Assembly: GCA_017607445.1 (NCBI GenBank)
Contig: JAEVHH010000001.1
Coordinates: 2,480,001 to 2,544,000, forward strand
Reading direction: 5' to 3'
Source of the DNA: Histoplasma ohiense
Taxonomy: Eukaryota > Ascomycota > Eurotiomycetes > Onygenales > Ajellomycetaceae
DNA: 64,000 nt
Shown: positions 13,070 to 25,335 of the stretch, piece after piece
Position numbering within the stretch: the first letter of the stretch is position 1
How the letters are laid out: each line of letters starts with the position of its first letter
The notes under the pieces: generated by a model
Databases searched by the model: none
Seen by the model: only the letters and a program-made list of their open reading frames with translations
What the model was told of the DNA's origin: nothing
Translations under genes and position numbers: made by a program

Positions 13070-16000
13070 CTATGCAGCAACCTCCACTGCAGGAGTTCCA
13101 GCAGCCTGATCCCCCATGTTTGCTTCACCATTGACTGCACCATTTGTTGCATTATCCAATGGAAGATCGGAAGGAGCAGGGAGATTGTCACCATCCTTAC
13201 CCGTAGAACCTACAGCAGGGGTACCAGATCCGGAGCCTGAAGGGTCAGCCGTTTTCCTGGCGATTTCCATTTTTCGTGCGAGGACAGAAGGTGAATCGGC
13301 ATAAAGGACCACGCCAGGGAGATACACGCATTGAGTGCCTTTCTCGCCGTCTTCGGTGAAGTCTTCGTGCACTGGCTCTCGGTAGATGCGAGGACACATG
13401 CGGAGGAGCACGCGTCGCCTACGGACTGAGGGAGTGTTGTCGTTGGAATCTTCTGTAGTTGGAGATGGTGCGCTGTCATAGTTGAATTCCTTCCAGCCTT
13501 CATTCACTGTTTGTTCATCCTCAGCAGAAGGCATAGTTGAGATAATAAGTTCTCTTTCGACACGGGCGAGGCGCCAGGTCTCTGCAGCGAGTTTCACGAT
13601 TTTCCTCACCCCCACGAGCAGGGCGTCGAGGTGCTTGGGATCCGCGAAGTGACGGATATGGTCTATGATTTCGTCCACAATGACTGCGGCAACTACGTTG
13701 ATAGCTTGTTTGGCGTCGGAGGTAGTGTAGGCAGCCTTGAGCGTCTGTTGTCTCCAGTACGCCTCGCGTCTCACGGATTTGCGACGGATATCCATGGATA
13801 GCATTTGGAAAAAGGTATCTGCTTTGTCGTAGCGTCTGCCGAGAGTGAATAAGAACGGCTGGAAAATCCTGTAATTGAGTGTCTTAGAAATGACATGCTG
13901 CACATAAGCAGATCGAAGTTCCCGGGATGCTTGGGTGTTGTCAAGGAACTGGGGGATTTCGGACGGGATCTTTGCGATGATGTCTGCAGGTGGGTCGATT
14001 GGAAGGTAGCCAAAATGCTCCTTTGAGAGGTCGACAATAAGGCGTGTAAGTTGGCCAAAGCATTGGAAGCTAGAACGACAGATGAAACATAATTAGAACC
14101 AATCGAACCAATCTATAGAAAAAAAAGGGGTGGGCAGTCTATGAAAACAAATCGTAGACAAATCGGCAGTTACGTTGTTGGAAGTTGTTGAAAAGAAAAA
14201 GATCTGAATTGCAATATGCAAAAGAGATCTAGATGCCATGGCCTTGCTTCCGACGTCTAAGCTTGGCAGCATACTTACAAGAAAGAGTCCCCTTTAATTT
14301 TCATATCGGTGGCTTCTCCGAGACTATGTAGTGTTTTTTTCAACCGTTCCCGATCTTTGCTCAGATTCTCATGCGTCTGTCGCATCTCCTCTACCACATT
14401 CCGTAGTTGTTCCTCTTTAGCTTGTCCCTCCTTGGCGAGAACTTCCTTCTCTTCCCCCACTTGTTTCAATTCCTCTACTCGTTGTAGTAACTGAGCCTCC
14501 AGGTCCTCGCGAGCCTTCTGCCAAGCCTCCTCCTTTTGCTGGTACTCAGTTATCAGGTTACTTATCTTTTCTTCGGCCTCTTGTGCTGCAGTGTCACGTT
14601 CTTTCTCGTGGGTTTCGTTTAACGCAGAGAGTTCGGCTATGTGGGATTGCTTCAATTGGTCAAGTTCTGCCTGCTTCGCATCGAGTTCCGACTGTTTCGC
14701 TTCAAGATCGGATTGTTTGGACTCGAGCTCGGTCTGCTTGCTGGTCAACTCTCCTTGAATAGCCTCGAGTTCGGATTTCTTAGCTTCTAAAGAGGCGTTT
14801 CTGGTCTCCAACTCCTCATTTTTGGCATCCAATTCGCGCTTTTTCTCCTCAAGCTCTTCGAGTTTTGCCTCCAATTCGGAATGTTTCAAGTCAAGCTCAC
14901 TCTTCTTAGCCTCAAGTTCTTCCCGTGTGGTGGTAAGCTCGCCCTGCGTCGTCTCGAGTTCACCTTGTTTCCCTTCCAACTCCTCTTGCTTATTCTTCAG
15001 TTCCTCAACTCTCTTCTCCAATTCACCTTTTGTAGTTTCCAGCTCTCCCTGTGTGGTTTCCAATTCGCCCTTCTTGTTTTCCAGTTCACCTTGAGTGGTC
15101 TCCAATTCCCCCTTTTTGGTTTCCAGCTCGTCTTTGGTAGTTTCCAATTCTCCTTGCTTAGCAACTAACTCTTCTTGCTTAGCTTCCAATTCTTCTTGCT
15201 TAGAAGCTAGAGCTTCTACTTTAGCAGCCAGAGTCTCTCGTGTCTCATCTAATTCCGCTTGTTTGGCCTCCAACTGTTCTTTCTTAGCATCAATCTCTTC
15301 CTGTTTCGCGTCGATTTCGGCCTGCTTAGACGCTAGCTTGCCCTCGTAGTCCGTGGCCATGGCGTCTTTTGCTTCCGTAAGTTCTCGCATTTCGGCCTCC
15401 AACTCAGCCTTGAGTTTATCACGCTCGTCAGTCAGTTCTTGCTCACGGGCCTGGAGTTGCTCAGCAGCGAGCCTGTCATCTTCATTCTTAATTTCCTGGA
15501 AATAGCCTTCCAAGTCCTGCTTCTGGTTATCCAGTGCCTCTTTCTCCTTTTCCCTTTGTCTTTCCAATTCTTGTTCATGAGCTTCCTTCTCTTCCTGGAT
15601 CGCTCGTTGAAGATTATCGATCTCCTCTTGTAAATCTTCCCGAAGTTGGGAAAGCTCATCGTTTTCCTTTTGGGCGTCAGCTAAGCTCTCCTCGACATCC
15701 TTTTGTTTCTCCTGGAGTCCTCCAAGCTCGAACCGGAGTTCATTAATCCTGCCTTTTAATTTCGAGCATTCCTTTGCGCTCTCGTTGGCTGTTTTCTGCA
15801 TTTGCGTTTGGAGGGCCTCGATATAATACTCCTTGCGCATCAGAGACTCCTCATGCTGAGCTTCGATTTGCTTGTGCTCTGCTTCTCGTGCAGACAGTTG
15901 AGTTTGTTGGTCTCGATAGCTGATTACCAGTTGGCTAATATCCGGAATAATGCTTTGGATGCGTGATAGGAGACTGATATTGAGCCCTTCCCCATTTTTT

Positions 16001-17373
16001 GATGCATCTCTCCCGTCCTCAATCACAGGTGGCTGGACAGGTGCTGGTTCCCTAACAGGGCCATAGTCATTATTGTAATAAGCATCAGCGTATCCGCGGC
16101 CATATGACGCTCGGCTACTCCTCCTAGCGTGGTGGTATGGGGTATATGGTGAATCCATCGTGGATGATCGCACAGGGGTATGATAACTTGGAACGGTAAC
16201 CGCCATTTTTCCGACCGTGTGGGGGTCGAATGATACTCCGTTGTGTGGCGGTATCATGGGATTTGCATATGGATGCACGCCTGGGATATTATACGAATAA
16301 TGGGGTGAAGATATAGGCGCCGGTGACGGCTCGTGCAGGTAATGATGCGCTGCAGCAGGATTCGATCGTGGATTCAATTCTGATTGCGATGGGGAAGGAA
16401 GATGAATTTCTGCTGCTGAGGGTGAAGGATGCCTCAGAGGCTGTGGTGAGTCGGCAATCGCTTTATCCGCGTTATCCGCGTTATCGGGGGCATCAAACGG
16501 ATTATTTGACAGTACTGCAGCAGGTGTGGAGGGACCGGCAGATGATATTGCACTTGCAGGCGATGGAACTGAGCGCACTCGCGGTTCGTCAAGTTCGTTC
16601 TCGTTGTCTTCGTCTTCGTCACCCTTTGCACCGTCTTCAACGTTATCTTTGTCGTCCTTGTCGGCGTTCCCTCTGTTATCAACAAGAGTTTGATTCTGAA
16701 GTTCGGAGTTAGAAAACGTTGGAGAAGATATGTTTTCTTTGCTGAAACTTAAGGGTGTCACCAACGGGGTTGATCCAGTGGCATCTGGCAAGGGTGGAAG
16801 ACTTTCTATGACAGATAACGGCGCCAAAGGTTGCTGATCCTCCTGAATTTCATGAGACTCTTGGATCTCTAGGGATTCCTGAGGTTTTTCGGGATCGTCG
16901 GCGTTTCCAGCTTCCTTAAACTTTTCTGGTTCTTGGGGTTCTTCGTGTTCTTGACACTGCTGAGCTGCTTCAGATTCTTGGGACTCGTGGGGTTCCTGAA
17001 GTTGTTGCGGTTCCTGACATTCCTGAAGTGCTTGGGGCACTTCAGGTTCTTGGAGCTCTTGGGACGCTTGGGGTTCTTGATTTTCTTGAGTTTCTTGGGG
17101 TTCTTGGGGTTCTTGGGGTTCTTGGGGTTCTTGGGGTTCTTGGGGTTCTTGGGGTTCTTGGGGTTCTTGGGGTTCTTGAGTTTCTTGGGGTTCTTGAGTT
17201 TCTTGGACGAGGTCTTTGGATTCTTCGAGTTCCTGAAATACTTCAGGCTGCTGAGGTTTGATTTTTGGTGAAGATGGTGTAGATGTCTGAGGATGGTCTT
17301 CTTTCTGTGACTTGTTTCCTTTTTTCCCTTTCTTTCCCTTGCGGGCTTTTGCGTTTCCTCCAGATTGACCCAT
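13070..17373 (-). CDS. Large coiled-coil protein with Gln-Glu-Pro repeat and conserved C-terminal domain
   Basis: Function not recognised. Two exons, 17373-14279 and 14069-13070, joined across a 209-nt GT-AG intron, give 1364 residues. The ATG at 17373 ([18 protein letters not shown]) is used because the longer frame upstream opens with TTG. In order: a basic N-terminus; a QEP/QEPQET repeat (about residues 60-110); Ser/Pro/Asp-rich disorder; then a coiled coil from about residue 480 to 1020, dominated by [10 protein letters not shown] and ELEAKQ repeats. The second exon codes a separate, ordered-looking helical domain ([56 protein letters not shown]), then a low-complexity tail. The architecture suggests an elongated scaffold or tether. 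Similar Aspergillus proteins are sometimes labelled involucrin-repeat, which says nothing of function. Confidence 0.8.
17088..17193 (-). repeat. Nonanucleotide minisatellite coding Gln-Glu-Pro
   Basis: Tandem TTGGGGTTC units on the plus strand (CAAGAACCC-type on the coding strand) encode consecutive QEP/QET triplets in the coiled-coil protein. The unit is nearly invariant, which suggests recent expansion or homogenisation. Confidence 0.9.
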
Positions 17374-20300
17374 GATGCCGGCGAGAAAAGGTATCAAATA
17401 CTTCAATGACTTCTGTCACCTGACAAAAATTGACGTGGTCCCAGTTAAAGAACAATTAAGAATCCTTGTTCAGGATAGAGAAGAAACAAGTCTGGCGAAG
17501 TTCACAGGTATGACTGGTAAAAATTCGAAAGCATGGCATGCGGCAGTGAGGCAGAAGAGGGCAGTTAAGTGAAGACACGAATTCTAAGTGAAGCCCTTCG
17601 AGGGGAGACACGCACCAAGGAGGGGTGAGTGAGTCAAAGGGTAGCAAAGCAGATATGTGAGTGAAAGCCGTTTGAATTAGAATGGTTCTATCGGCTAGGG
17701 CTTGCGAATGAAGATAAACAAAAATAGAAAGGTGGTGTACAGTGGAGCAATCAACGATGATATACTCAGGCAAGGTGAAAATCAAAGACAGCGAGTTGAA
17801 TCAACCCGGCGTTGGGCGCATGAAAGAAAAGTATTTCTCGAAAAGGGAGTGGGAAGGTGGAAATGTGACCAGAAATAATAAGCTGGTTGAGAGTCGCGCG
17901 CCCAACAGCTGATATAGCTATCCGACGAGCAGGTTGGATAGCCAACGCTCCTGGGAGGGAAACGTAACAAACCGAATAGGGATGGCTGGTGCATTTTGCC
18001 CACGTAAGGTTACCAAATTAAATGAAGCGCAAGTGGTTCTTCAGAAAACAGCCGGCAAGAGGCCAATGGAATGGTTTGTATCAGGATATTGGGCATCAAT
18101 TGAGGGTCTTCTTTCGCCAGTCCGCCAGTTGTCTCCGTTGGTCAGGTAGCAACCGGACCTGCATGCAGCGTCTAGAAACGAACACATAAGCAAACTGGAG
18201 GCTGGAGGGGTCCCTGCGGATGCATTAAGTGGCGGGCATATGTGACCCAGATGTGACGGAGCAAATGGACAGACAGCAGATGGTAAGCCAGCGAGCGCCC
18301 GAGAAAAGAAACAACACCATTTTGGTCCGGATGCTGCAGCCAGCAGGTGGGGCCTCGCAATGCCCAAGGCGAGGAGGTTGTGAGTTGTGGTCGCCAGGCG
18401 AGGCCTCCAAGCGGTGGCTCGCCAGCAGATCAGCCGCTACGGGTAAGCTAGGACTGCCCAGGACAGCCAGAGCGAGCGCAGAAATGGGCTAGATCACGAC
18501 ACAGATGGGCCTCGGAAGAAAGAGAAGAGCACAGAGTTGTGTACAAAGAGCTGATGGAGTCATGTTTACCAAGCGAGCAAATGTGTAGTTATACCTTATG
18601 CACTCCTAAACCTTTACCCCAAAAAAAAGAGCTGGTGAGATTGTCAATACGACTGGGGTAAACGATAAGACGCGCTAAGTATACAAGCCAATCTCCGCGA
18701 GGGTGTGCTTGACAATATTCAAACGATACGGGTCCTATATAAATACCTCTAGTTCCTTATCCCTGGTCACCGTTTTTGGCATAGAGAATAGGGTCCAAAT
18801 CTAAGCACCATTGTATCTTCCGTTCCAGAGGTCAAGTATCCACTTGTTATTACTTTGCTGGCTACATTCTCATCATAACGATCCAGAAACCAAACAGAGA
18901 ATTGCCACTCTCCTGCAGCTTTGCGAGTATTTCTTCTTGCTGGTCCACTTAAATGACATTGGAAGGATACCCAGTGGTCTCACTGAATAACCATAGATTG
19001 TGAATCCTGCCTACAGGTGACTCCAACCGGGCACCTTGCAGTGACTTCATGACGTTGTTTGCAACAGATCCTGAGGATAATGAACAGAACTCACCTGGCT
19101 TGGGCCGCAGGATTGTGTAAACATCCAATTCTATATCTCCCGAGGTAGACCGAATCATATCACAAGAAGAACTCCTTTAGAAGGGAGTTTGGAAGAGGAG
19201 AGCTGGTCCATGATGAGGCAATCTCCACTTTTTTGATCAAGTAGGCTCATTCAAAGGTAAGGGAGTTTGTTATATATATTTCGCAGTGATATACCAATGT
19301 GGAACGAGCGGATTGATTTTGCCATTCTGAAATTGGGTGAGTGCTGCCATGGTCAGACTTTAACGTAGAAAACACAATCACATTAGGCAATGTCATGCAA
19401 GTAATGATACCCATTTGCAGTAGCCACCAGAACCCAAGTTGCACATAGATTGAGTAACCAGCACGTGGAATCTTCAGGATGATACGGCTCAAAATTTCCC
19501 AGTCCTTCCAATGATAAAGTGAATAATATGATTCAATACCAGGGCTGAGGCCATCAGCTTTAAACGCTGGAGGCAATCTCCACTGGCTGGTCGGAAAGAC
19601 AAAAGGGGCCAAATAGCGATGTAGACTAGCCGCGCTTGTCGACAGAGTAATAAAAATACTGGATCGACAGCAGCGGCACTGGCATCTTAAATCCCAACCC
19701 CAAGGAATCTGCCTCTGGAGCAGAGAACTGAAAGAGTTATTCTTCCGGGCCGAGGTCTCAAACCAAAGGCCTGGGGCTCTCCGATAATTCTCCTATTCGC
19801 CCAACTGGCAAGAACGATCTCTGGAGAAGTAGGCGCTGGTCGACGACTGCCCTTCGGCATATCTATTGCTAAATCACTTGTTCATCAGGGGGGAAGCCCC
19901 AGGCTTGGGTGATGACATGAGAACGTAGTTATCTAGTTAGTAGTTAAATCCAGATCAGCCGATTGAACATAGATCACTGGGAAACAAAATTTCACCCAAT
20001 TTTCAATCGCCAAACTACCCAACGGAGACTGCGGGAGCTATGCTGAAATAACGAAGCGAAAGGTACCATGTTGCTGTTAATTCGACAGGAAGCAAAATGG
20101 AATTGGATTGTTCGTTCTTTGGTTGGATCCATTCGTAGCCCTGCATCAGACTCAATATCACATGACCATTCATCACCTGACTTTATGTCGCTTCACCACG
20201 ACAGCACTCCTCAGTCCAACGATAGCTTGAGAGCATTGACATCACCGCCTCATTCTCAACGCATTGCGGGTTGCGAAGCCCAATTGTCAACTTCCAAACA
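17374..20300. other. Intergenic region with possible relic at about 18.9-19.9 kb
   Basis: About 2.9 kb between two divergent genes. On the minus strand at 19860-18949 a chain of frames with interspersed stops has a hydrophobic, protein-like composition (for example SIYVQLGFWWLLQMGIIT at about 19.4 kb), suggesting a degraded membrane-protein gene, but I cannot name a family. The remainder has no supported feature; the last few hundred bases should be the promoter of the complex I subunit gene. Confidence 0.35.
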
Positions 20301-21187
20301 ATGATTCCCTCCCGGGGAGCCGCTGCTCCTGCTCGGACTCTCCTCCGCTACCAACAGCCTCGCCGCTTTGCCTCATCTACACCCCATGGTGAGCATCACC
20401 ATGCCGAGCCCGTGAACGAGACCTTTGGCGTAAGCAACCTCCCATCCCTCCACCACCCGTTGTAACGTGTTCCAGACAGGACGACCCCACGTCCTCAAAT
20501 AGATATGATCCATTAAAATAATCACACCTAACTGCCATTGGTGCCCCGCTTACTTTGAACGATATCTCATACCTCTCTGCGTTTTTGTCCTCTTTCAAAA
20601 CATTCTACATACGCAGACACCGGAATCCACATGCTAACGCCTTTCTTCTTCTTCTTCTTCTTCCTTCCTTTCGCAGCGCGGCTTCTACGTGTTCATCGCA
20701 TCCGTCCCTGTGGGCCTAGCCCTGTACAAATACTCCACGTCAGATCCAAACAACAAGCCATGGATGACCCGCCTAATTGAAAAATACTTTCCCAAGGAAA
20801 GCACGTGGGAAAGGCGGAATACCCTCCATACAGCCGCTATCGAGCGAGCTGCAGCTGATCGACACCTATTCCACAGCCAAAGGGCATCCCTAAACTTGGA
20901 GCTGAGTTTTCCTGAGTACGTCATTTCCCACTCTCATCACATCTAGCTTCCCCTCCTCGTTTCAGTCTTGAACAAGAACCATGCAAATCGAAAAGCTAAT
21001 TCCCTTGATAAATAGGATTTTCAACACCGGGTCGCCCATGAATGTACCTGCAGGTAACGGTTCTGCGGACCTCACATCAATCGTCTCTCACTATCAGACG
21101 AAAAATAGGAAAATCGAAGAGGAGCGCGTTTCGCGAATGAAGGATGGGAAAGTGCTTTCTATCTATGAAGATAATCGATACTTCTAA
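20301..21187 (+). CDS. NADH:ubiquinone oxidoreductase 17.8 kDa subunit (complex I accessory)
   Basis: Accessory subunit of mitochondrial complex I, similar to the Neurospora 17.8 kDa subunit. Three exons, 20301-20429, 20677-20915 and 21016-21187, all with GT-AG junctions in phase, give 179 residues. The N-terminus (MIPSRGAAAPARTLLRYQQP) is Arg-rich and lacks acids, as in a mitochondrial presequence. EPVNETFG leads into one predicted membrane helix (FYVFIASVPVGLALYKYS). The soluble tail has WERRNTLHTAAIERAA, the NTGSPMNVPAG segment and the ending SIYEDNRYF. The second intron ends in a CTT-rich pyrimidine tract before CAG. The family call rests on recall of these conserved blocks. Confidence 0.88.
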
Positions 21188-21859
21188 TGTAATAGATTCG
21201 TTGCCAACAAAAAAGAAAAGAAAGGAAGAAAAGGAAGAAAGAGAAAGAAGACGAGTTGATGTCCTTGAATCGTACTCTTGATTTGTCCATTCCCTCCCGT
21301 ATTTCCTCAACCTAGATTTTATCCTATTCAATTTCAATTCCTATTCTGGACTTTCCATTTTTGTATATTTATGTATATATCATGCAACCATTGCCATACG
21401 TCCGAGACGTGCGGATGTCTGATATTTCATCTGTCTGGAGCATGCTAGCCAACAAAATCTGCATTCATATCCTCCCTGAAAGGCTTATCTCATTGATGAG
21501 GTTCAGGACATAAATCTGGGAAAATTTTCTCGTACCAAACCGTCGTACTAACGTAATGGTGAAACGCACATACTCTCGAGTCGTACGATTAAAACCAGGA
21601 AGAGAGAATAATTCCTGCAGCCAGTGAGACATACAACGCAAAGTTGTTCCAATTAGTTACATGTACCCTTTTTATTTTCCTTGTCTATTTTAGGCACTTA
21701 TGTCCCAGGTTCCTGAAATGAGAAAAGAAATTCTACAAGAAAATCATCCCTGAATGAAATAATCCCCGGCTCCTTACGCCATCCATCCATCAAGAAATCA
21801 TCTGCCGGGAACACAGCCCTTCCAAAGTCGATATCGATACCAATGCGAGAGTTCTTCCT
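21188..21859. other. Convergent 3' intergenic region
   Basis: The 3' flanks of the complex I subunit gene (+) and the histidine methyltransferase gene (-) meet here. A purine-rich AAGAAAAGGAAG run begins at about 21210. No gene seen. Confidence 0.6.
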
Positions 21860-23869
21860 TCAAATCGTAACCTCGAGCACCACTCTCCCAACCCCCTCAT
21901 TCCTAACCTCGGCCCTCACCGTTACAGAGAAGCCATCACCACCAATCTGGCCCTCCCGACGCCCATGATCCCTCATCACACGCAAAAACTCGTCAACCCC
22001 ACCCCCAACGCCAAAATATACCTCCTTGGCAGCAATTAGCGCTTTTGCTTTACATTCCGGCTGAGTATTTTTATCAGTAACAACAGGCTCAGCAGCTGGT
22101 TCTACTTGAGGAGAAGATGTAGATGCAGATGTAGATGTAAAGCCCAACCCCCTACCGCACCGCAGGAGTGCAAGTAAAGTTTCTGAAAAGGAACGGAGGG
22201 AGGAGGGAGAGTAGATTGTTTCGCTGGCGAGGATGAGAAGATGTGTCCGCCTTCGTTGTGATGATGGTGAGGCTGGCGGGCAGTTTGGTAAAGCAAGGTC
22301 GACGAAGGCAGGTGACCAGGCACCCGAGATGAAGGAGAGAGATATTCCGCGGGCATGTAAGTCCTTACGGAAATTACAAAGGAGGGCATGGTCGACGTCT
22401 AGGTCGGGTTGTTCGTCAGCGTCCGCGCTATCGAGAAGATTACCATTGGGGCGATTTTCGGCATCGCTTCCGGTTTCGGTATTAGAAGATATACTCCGCT
22501 CTGAGTCTTGGGTGTTTTTCAGACGATGGAGGCACATGTGCCATGTCAGGAGTATATTCGGCACGGTCACTAGTCGAAGAACTGCAGCGTTATAATCCGC
22601 AAACACGAAACGGATGGACCTGCGAGGCCGGTCCTGCGGAGCAGGTTGTGAAAGGAGATGATATAAAATGGAAAGGGATGGAATGGCAGTTCCTGCTCCG
22701 AGCTTTTATTGCAGAATCCGCACAGACGTTTTATTCGTGTCAGATATACATCCAATACATATCACGAATCTATGGAGAGATGAGATTGTGGATTTCTTTT
22801 CCTCTCACCTCTATAACATGAACCTCTCCACTCTCTCCCTCCGCCAGATCCGATAGGAGTGAAGGTATTTCCTCAGCAGCCACCAACTTGGCGAGGTCAA
22901 TAGCACACTCCCACGTCTTGAGGCCGCCTTCGTAAACTGTTGGCTTTAGATCACCTTTTTCCAGCCCAGATATCAACTCCGCATTCTCGTTGGTATCTGC
23001 ATCATCTTCCGCCATCAGCTGGGCGCGAATGTCAAACACTTCGCGCCGTGGGATAGTGAGGCTTGGAGGCCCTGGAGCTGATGATTGGGGATTTATTGAG
23101 AGCATGTTATATGATATTTGTGATGGAAGTGTGGAAAGCTATTCAGGCGTGTTTTCAATTAGCATCATCCATGATTTTCCGTCGCCATTATCAATTTGAC
23201 AGCTCCTCGATTATCTAGCATCCCGAGCCAAAATATGGAGGATATGTGGTATAATCCTCCTCTATTTCAAAAGTGAAAGAAAGAACCCCAGAACAATATC
23301 ACAGGACATGCAAATAACCCCCCATCCGGCAAAAGTAACCGATTGGATGGCCGGGTGGTCGTGATGAATTTCATCACTACATTCTTCCAGCACAAGAGTG
23401 ATCAAGACATGCTCTAAATCATACACAGTTGGATTTTCCGAAGGTAGAGTCTGCGTGCATGACCAAGAACGCAAAATAACAACTGAGAAAGTATTCACGA
23501 ACACAAACGACCTAGACTCGCTCTCCCAATTCCCAAGGAAGAAAGGGACAAGCCAGTGGAGATTCGGAGCATCAGAGCTCACACAACGGTATTTCCCCGT
23601 GGGGACCAAGCAACTCCCAAATCGAAAATTGAACGTCCAAAACCAAAAACCAAAAACAAAATAATCAAGTAATAAAATAAATAACATACCATCTCATCCA
23701 GATCGCATTGGCTCGCCTCAATCAAGACTCGCCCTTCTCCATCATGACTCTCCTTGCTTGCAATGTGCAACTGACGCATACCGGCATCCATGCCGACATC
23801 ATGCATCTCGTCTTCCACATCCTGATTGTCGATATCGTCCCCTCCAAAGCCAAATGTGAAAGCGGACAT
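21860..23869 (-). CDS. HPM1: Protein-histidine N-methyltransferase, Hpm1/METTL18 type
   Basis: S-adenosylmethionine-dependent enzyme; in yeast the family methylates a histidine of ribosomal protein Rpl3 and affects 60S assembly. Three exons: 23869-23690, 23138-22809 and 22702-21860, giving 450 residues. Exon 1 begins MSAFTFGFGGDDID and ends CDLDEM, joining to LSTLPSQISYN in exon 2, the junction expected for the family. Exon 2 carries DLKPTVYEGGLKTWECAIDL. Exon 3 opens with the SAM-binding loop LGAGTAIPSLSIL, then FVFADYNAAVLRLVTVPN, FISGAWSP and LILASETIYSP. The usual loop is LGCGTALP, so Cys to Ala and Leu to Ile are small departures. Intron 1 is long (551 nt). Intron 2 ends AAAG rather than the preferred YAG. 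Assignment is strong from several ordered motifs. Confidence 0.9.
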
Positions 23870-25335
23870 TGGAGACAGAAGAAGTCTCGACGTCGATCTC
23901 TACCTCTTTTTTTGTCAGGAAGGATGATCTGATATTGCCTTTTCCGGGATTTTCACTATATATACTACTAGTATGTATGCATTGGAGCAGATAGAAACAA
24001 AAGAGAGGAAAGAGAGTATGGCGAGCGAGTCCTTGAAGTGCTTGTGAAAAAAGGGGACGGAGGCCCAACGTTCGATAGGATGAGAAAAACAAAATTATAT
24101 CGAGGGCAAAATGCGAACTTCAAAGCGTTGGAAGCTTCAAGTTCTCGGCGATCAAAAATATGGATTTCCTCTTTCTAGTTCCAACACAGTGTAGGATATA
24201 TATACAACATCCGCGCATGGAAATTAAGTGCACTAACGTATATATAGTTACTCCTTCATGGCTGTGGGGAGGATTTCCGAACACGCAGCTGGGTCTATAG
24301 CCACGCCAGCGGAAGCCACGTGCCTGTGATGGGCGGAGCTCTTGCCCTACATCACATACCTGGAATCGAGACAAACATGTCTCTGCATGAAGCAAGCATT
24401 GATTGATTGACGCAGTAAGAAAGCCGCAAATGATGGAGAGATAAAACGCCCCATGAGGTGTCTAAAGGAATGTACAGGAGAAATACCTAAAGGATAACTC
24501 GCCATTCAATTATTCGTTTCTGGCCCCCTTTTTGTTTATCCGAACACTTTTTCATTTCTAAGACACAGCACCATATCACTGGGCTATTACTACTTGTAAA
24601 CAATATTTTTCATTTTGCTGCTGCAAAGGGTGTGCTCTTAAAACTTCAAGCTTAATAATGACATGATTTGATCAAACCAAACACCTATTTGCACATTCAT
24701 AACTGCGTCGATTAATACTATTACTATTTCGCCTGTGAGAGAAAAAACAAGATACTTTCCATTGTTAACATCGGGAAGTAGGAACCAAAAACCAAACGAA
24801 AGGAGGTCATGGATGGTTGGACAGTTGATTCAATTTCAGCTTCAACACCTGGTTTTTTGGGGTGGTGGTGGTGGTGGTGGTGAAAAACTTTTAAATTGTA
24901 TACCCGTAGGTGGATGGCCTATGCAAACATAAACAAATGAATGGAGGTCACCAGATCCAAAACTCCAGGAAATTTTCAAGAGAAAAAGGTGGTTTGGGGA
25001 AAAGGTGGAGTGTGCCCTGTGTCAGACCAACGCCATACAAAAGGAGGCGCGCCCCAAAAGAATATAAAAAAGATTTCTATGGTAAATCTTGGCAAAAATT
25101 GGGTAATTAATAAAAGGAGGGGGCATTTCTTCGTAACTCTACCAAATAGCAGAGGACCGGCCAAAAAAAGGGGGAAAGCACCAGATGAAAGAGAAAAAAA
25201 AAAAAGGAGGGATGAAGCCAGTAAAGGAGGAAACAAAACAGAATCAAATAAAACCCATTCACGCAAGGAAAGCAAACGAAAAGGAGCAAAATTGACCAGA
25301 AGCAAAAAAAAAAAAAAATTAGATGGGCGGGCCGC
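23870..25335. other. Intergenic: methyltransferase promoter and cys3 3' flank
   Basis: Between the methyltransferase start and the cystathionine lyase stop. A CACGTG core lies near 24317. A GGT/GGTGG run is at about 24860-24882. Purine-rich and poly-A tracts at 25190-25320 sit just 3' of the lyase. The long frame from 24941 rightward is antisense to the lyase and not counted. Confidence 0.5.

Noticed and set aside
14822..15349. Ser/Phe-rich plus-strand frames
   Set aside because: Antisense of the ELE/KQ coiled-coil repeats.
16933..17271. Leu/Phe/Gly repeat protein on the plus strand, resembling a membrane repeat
   Set aside because: It is the antisense reading of the QEP minisatellite in the coiled-coil gene.
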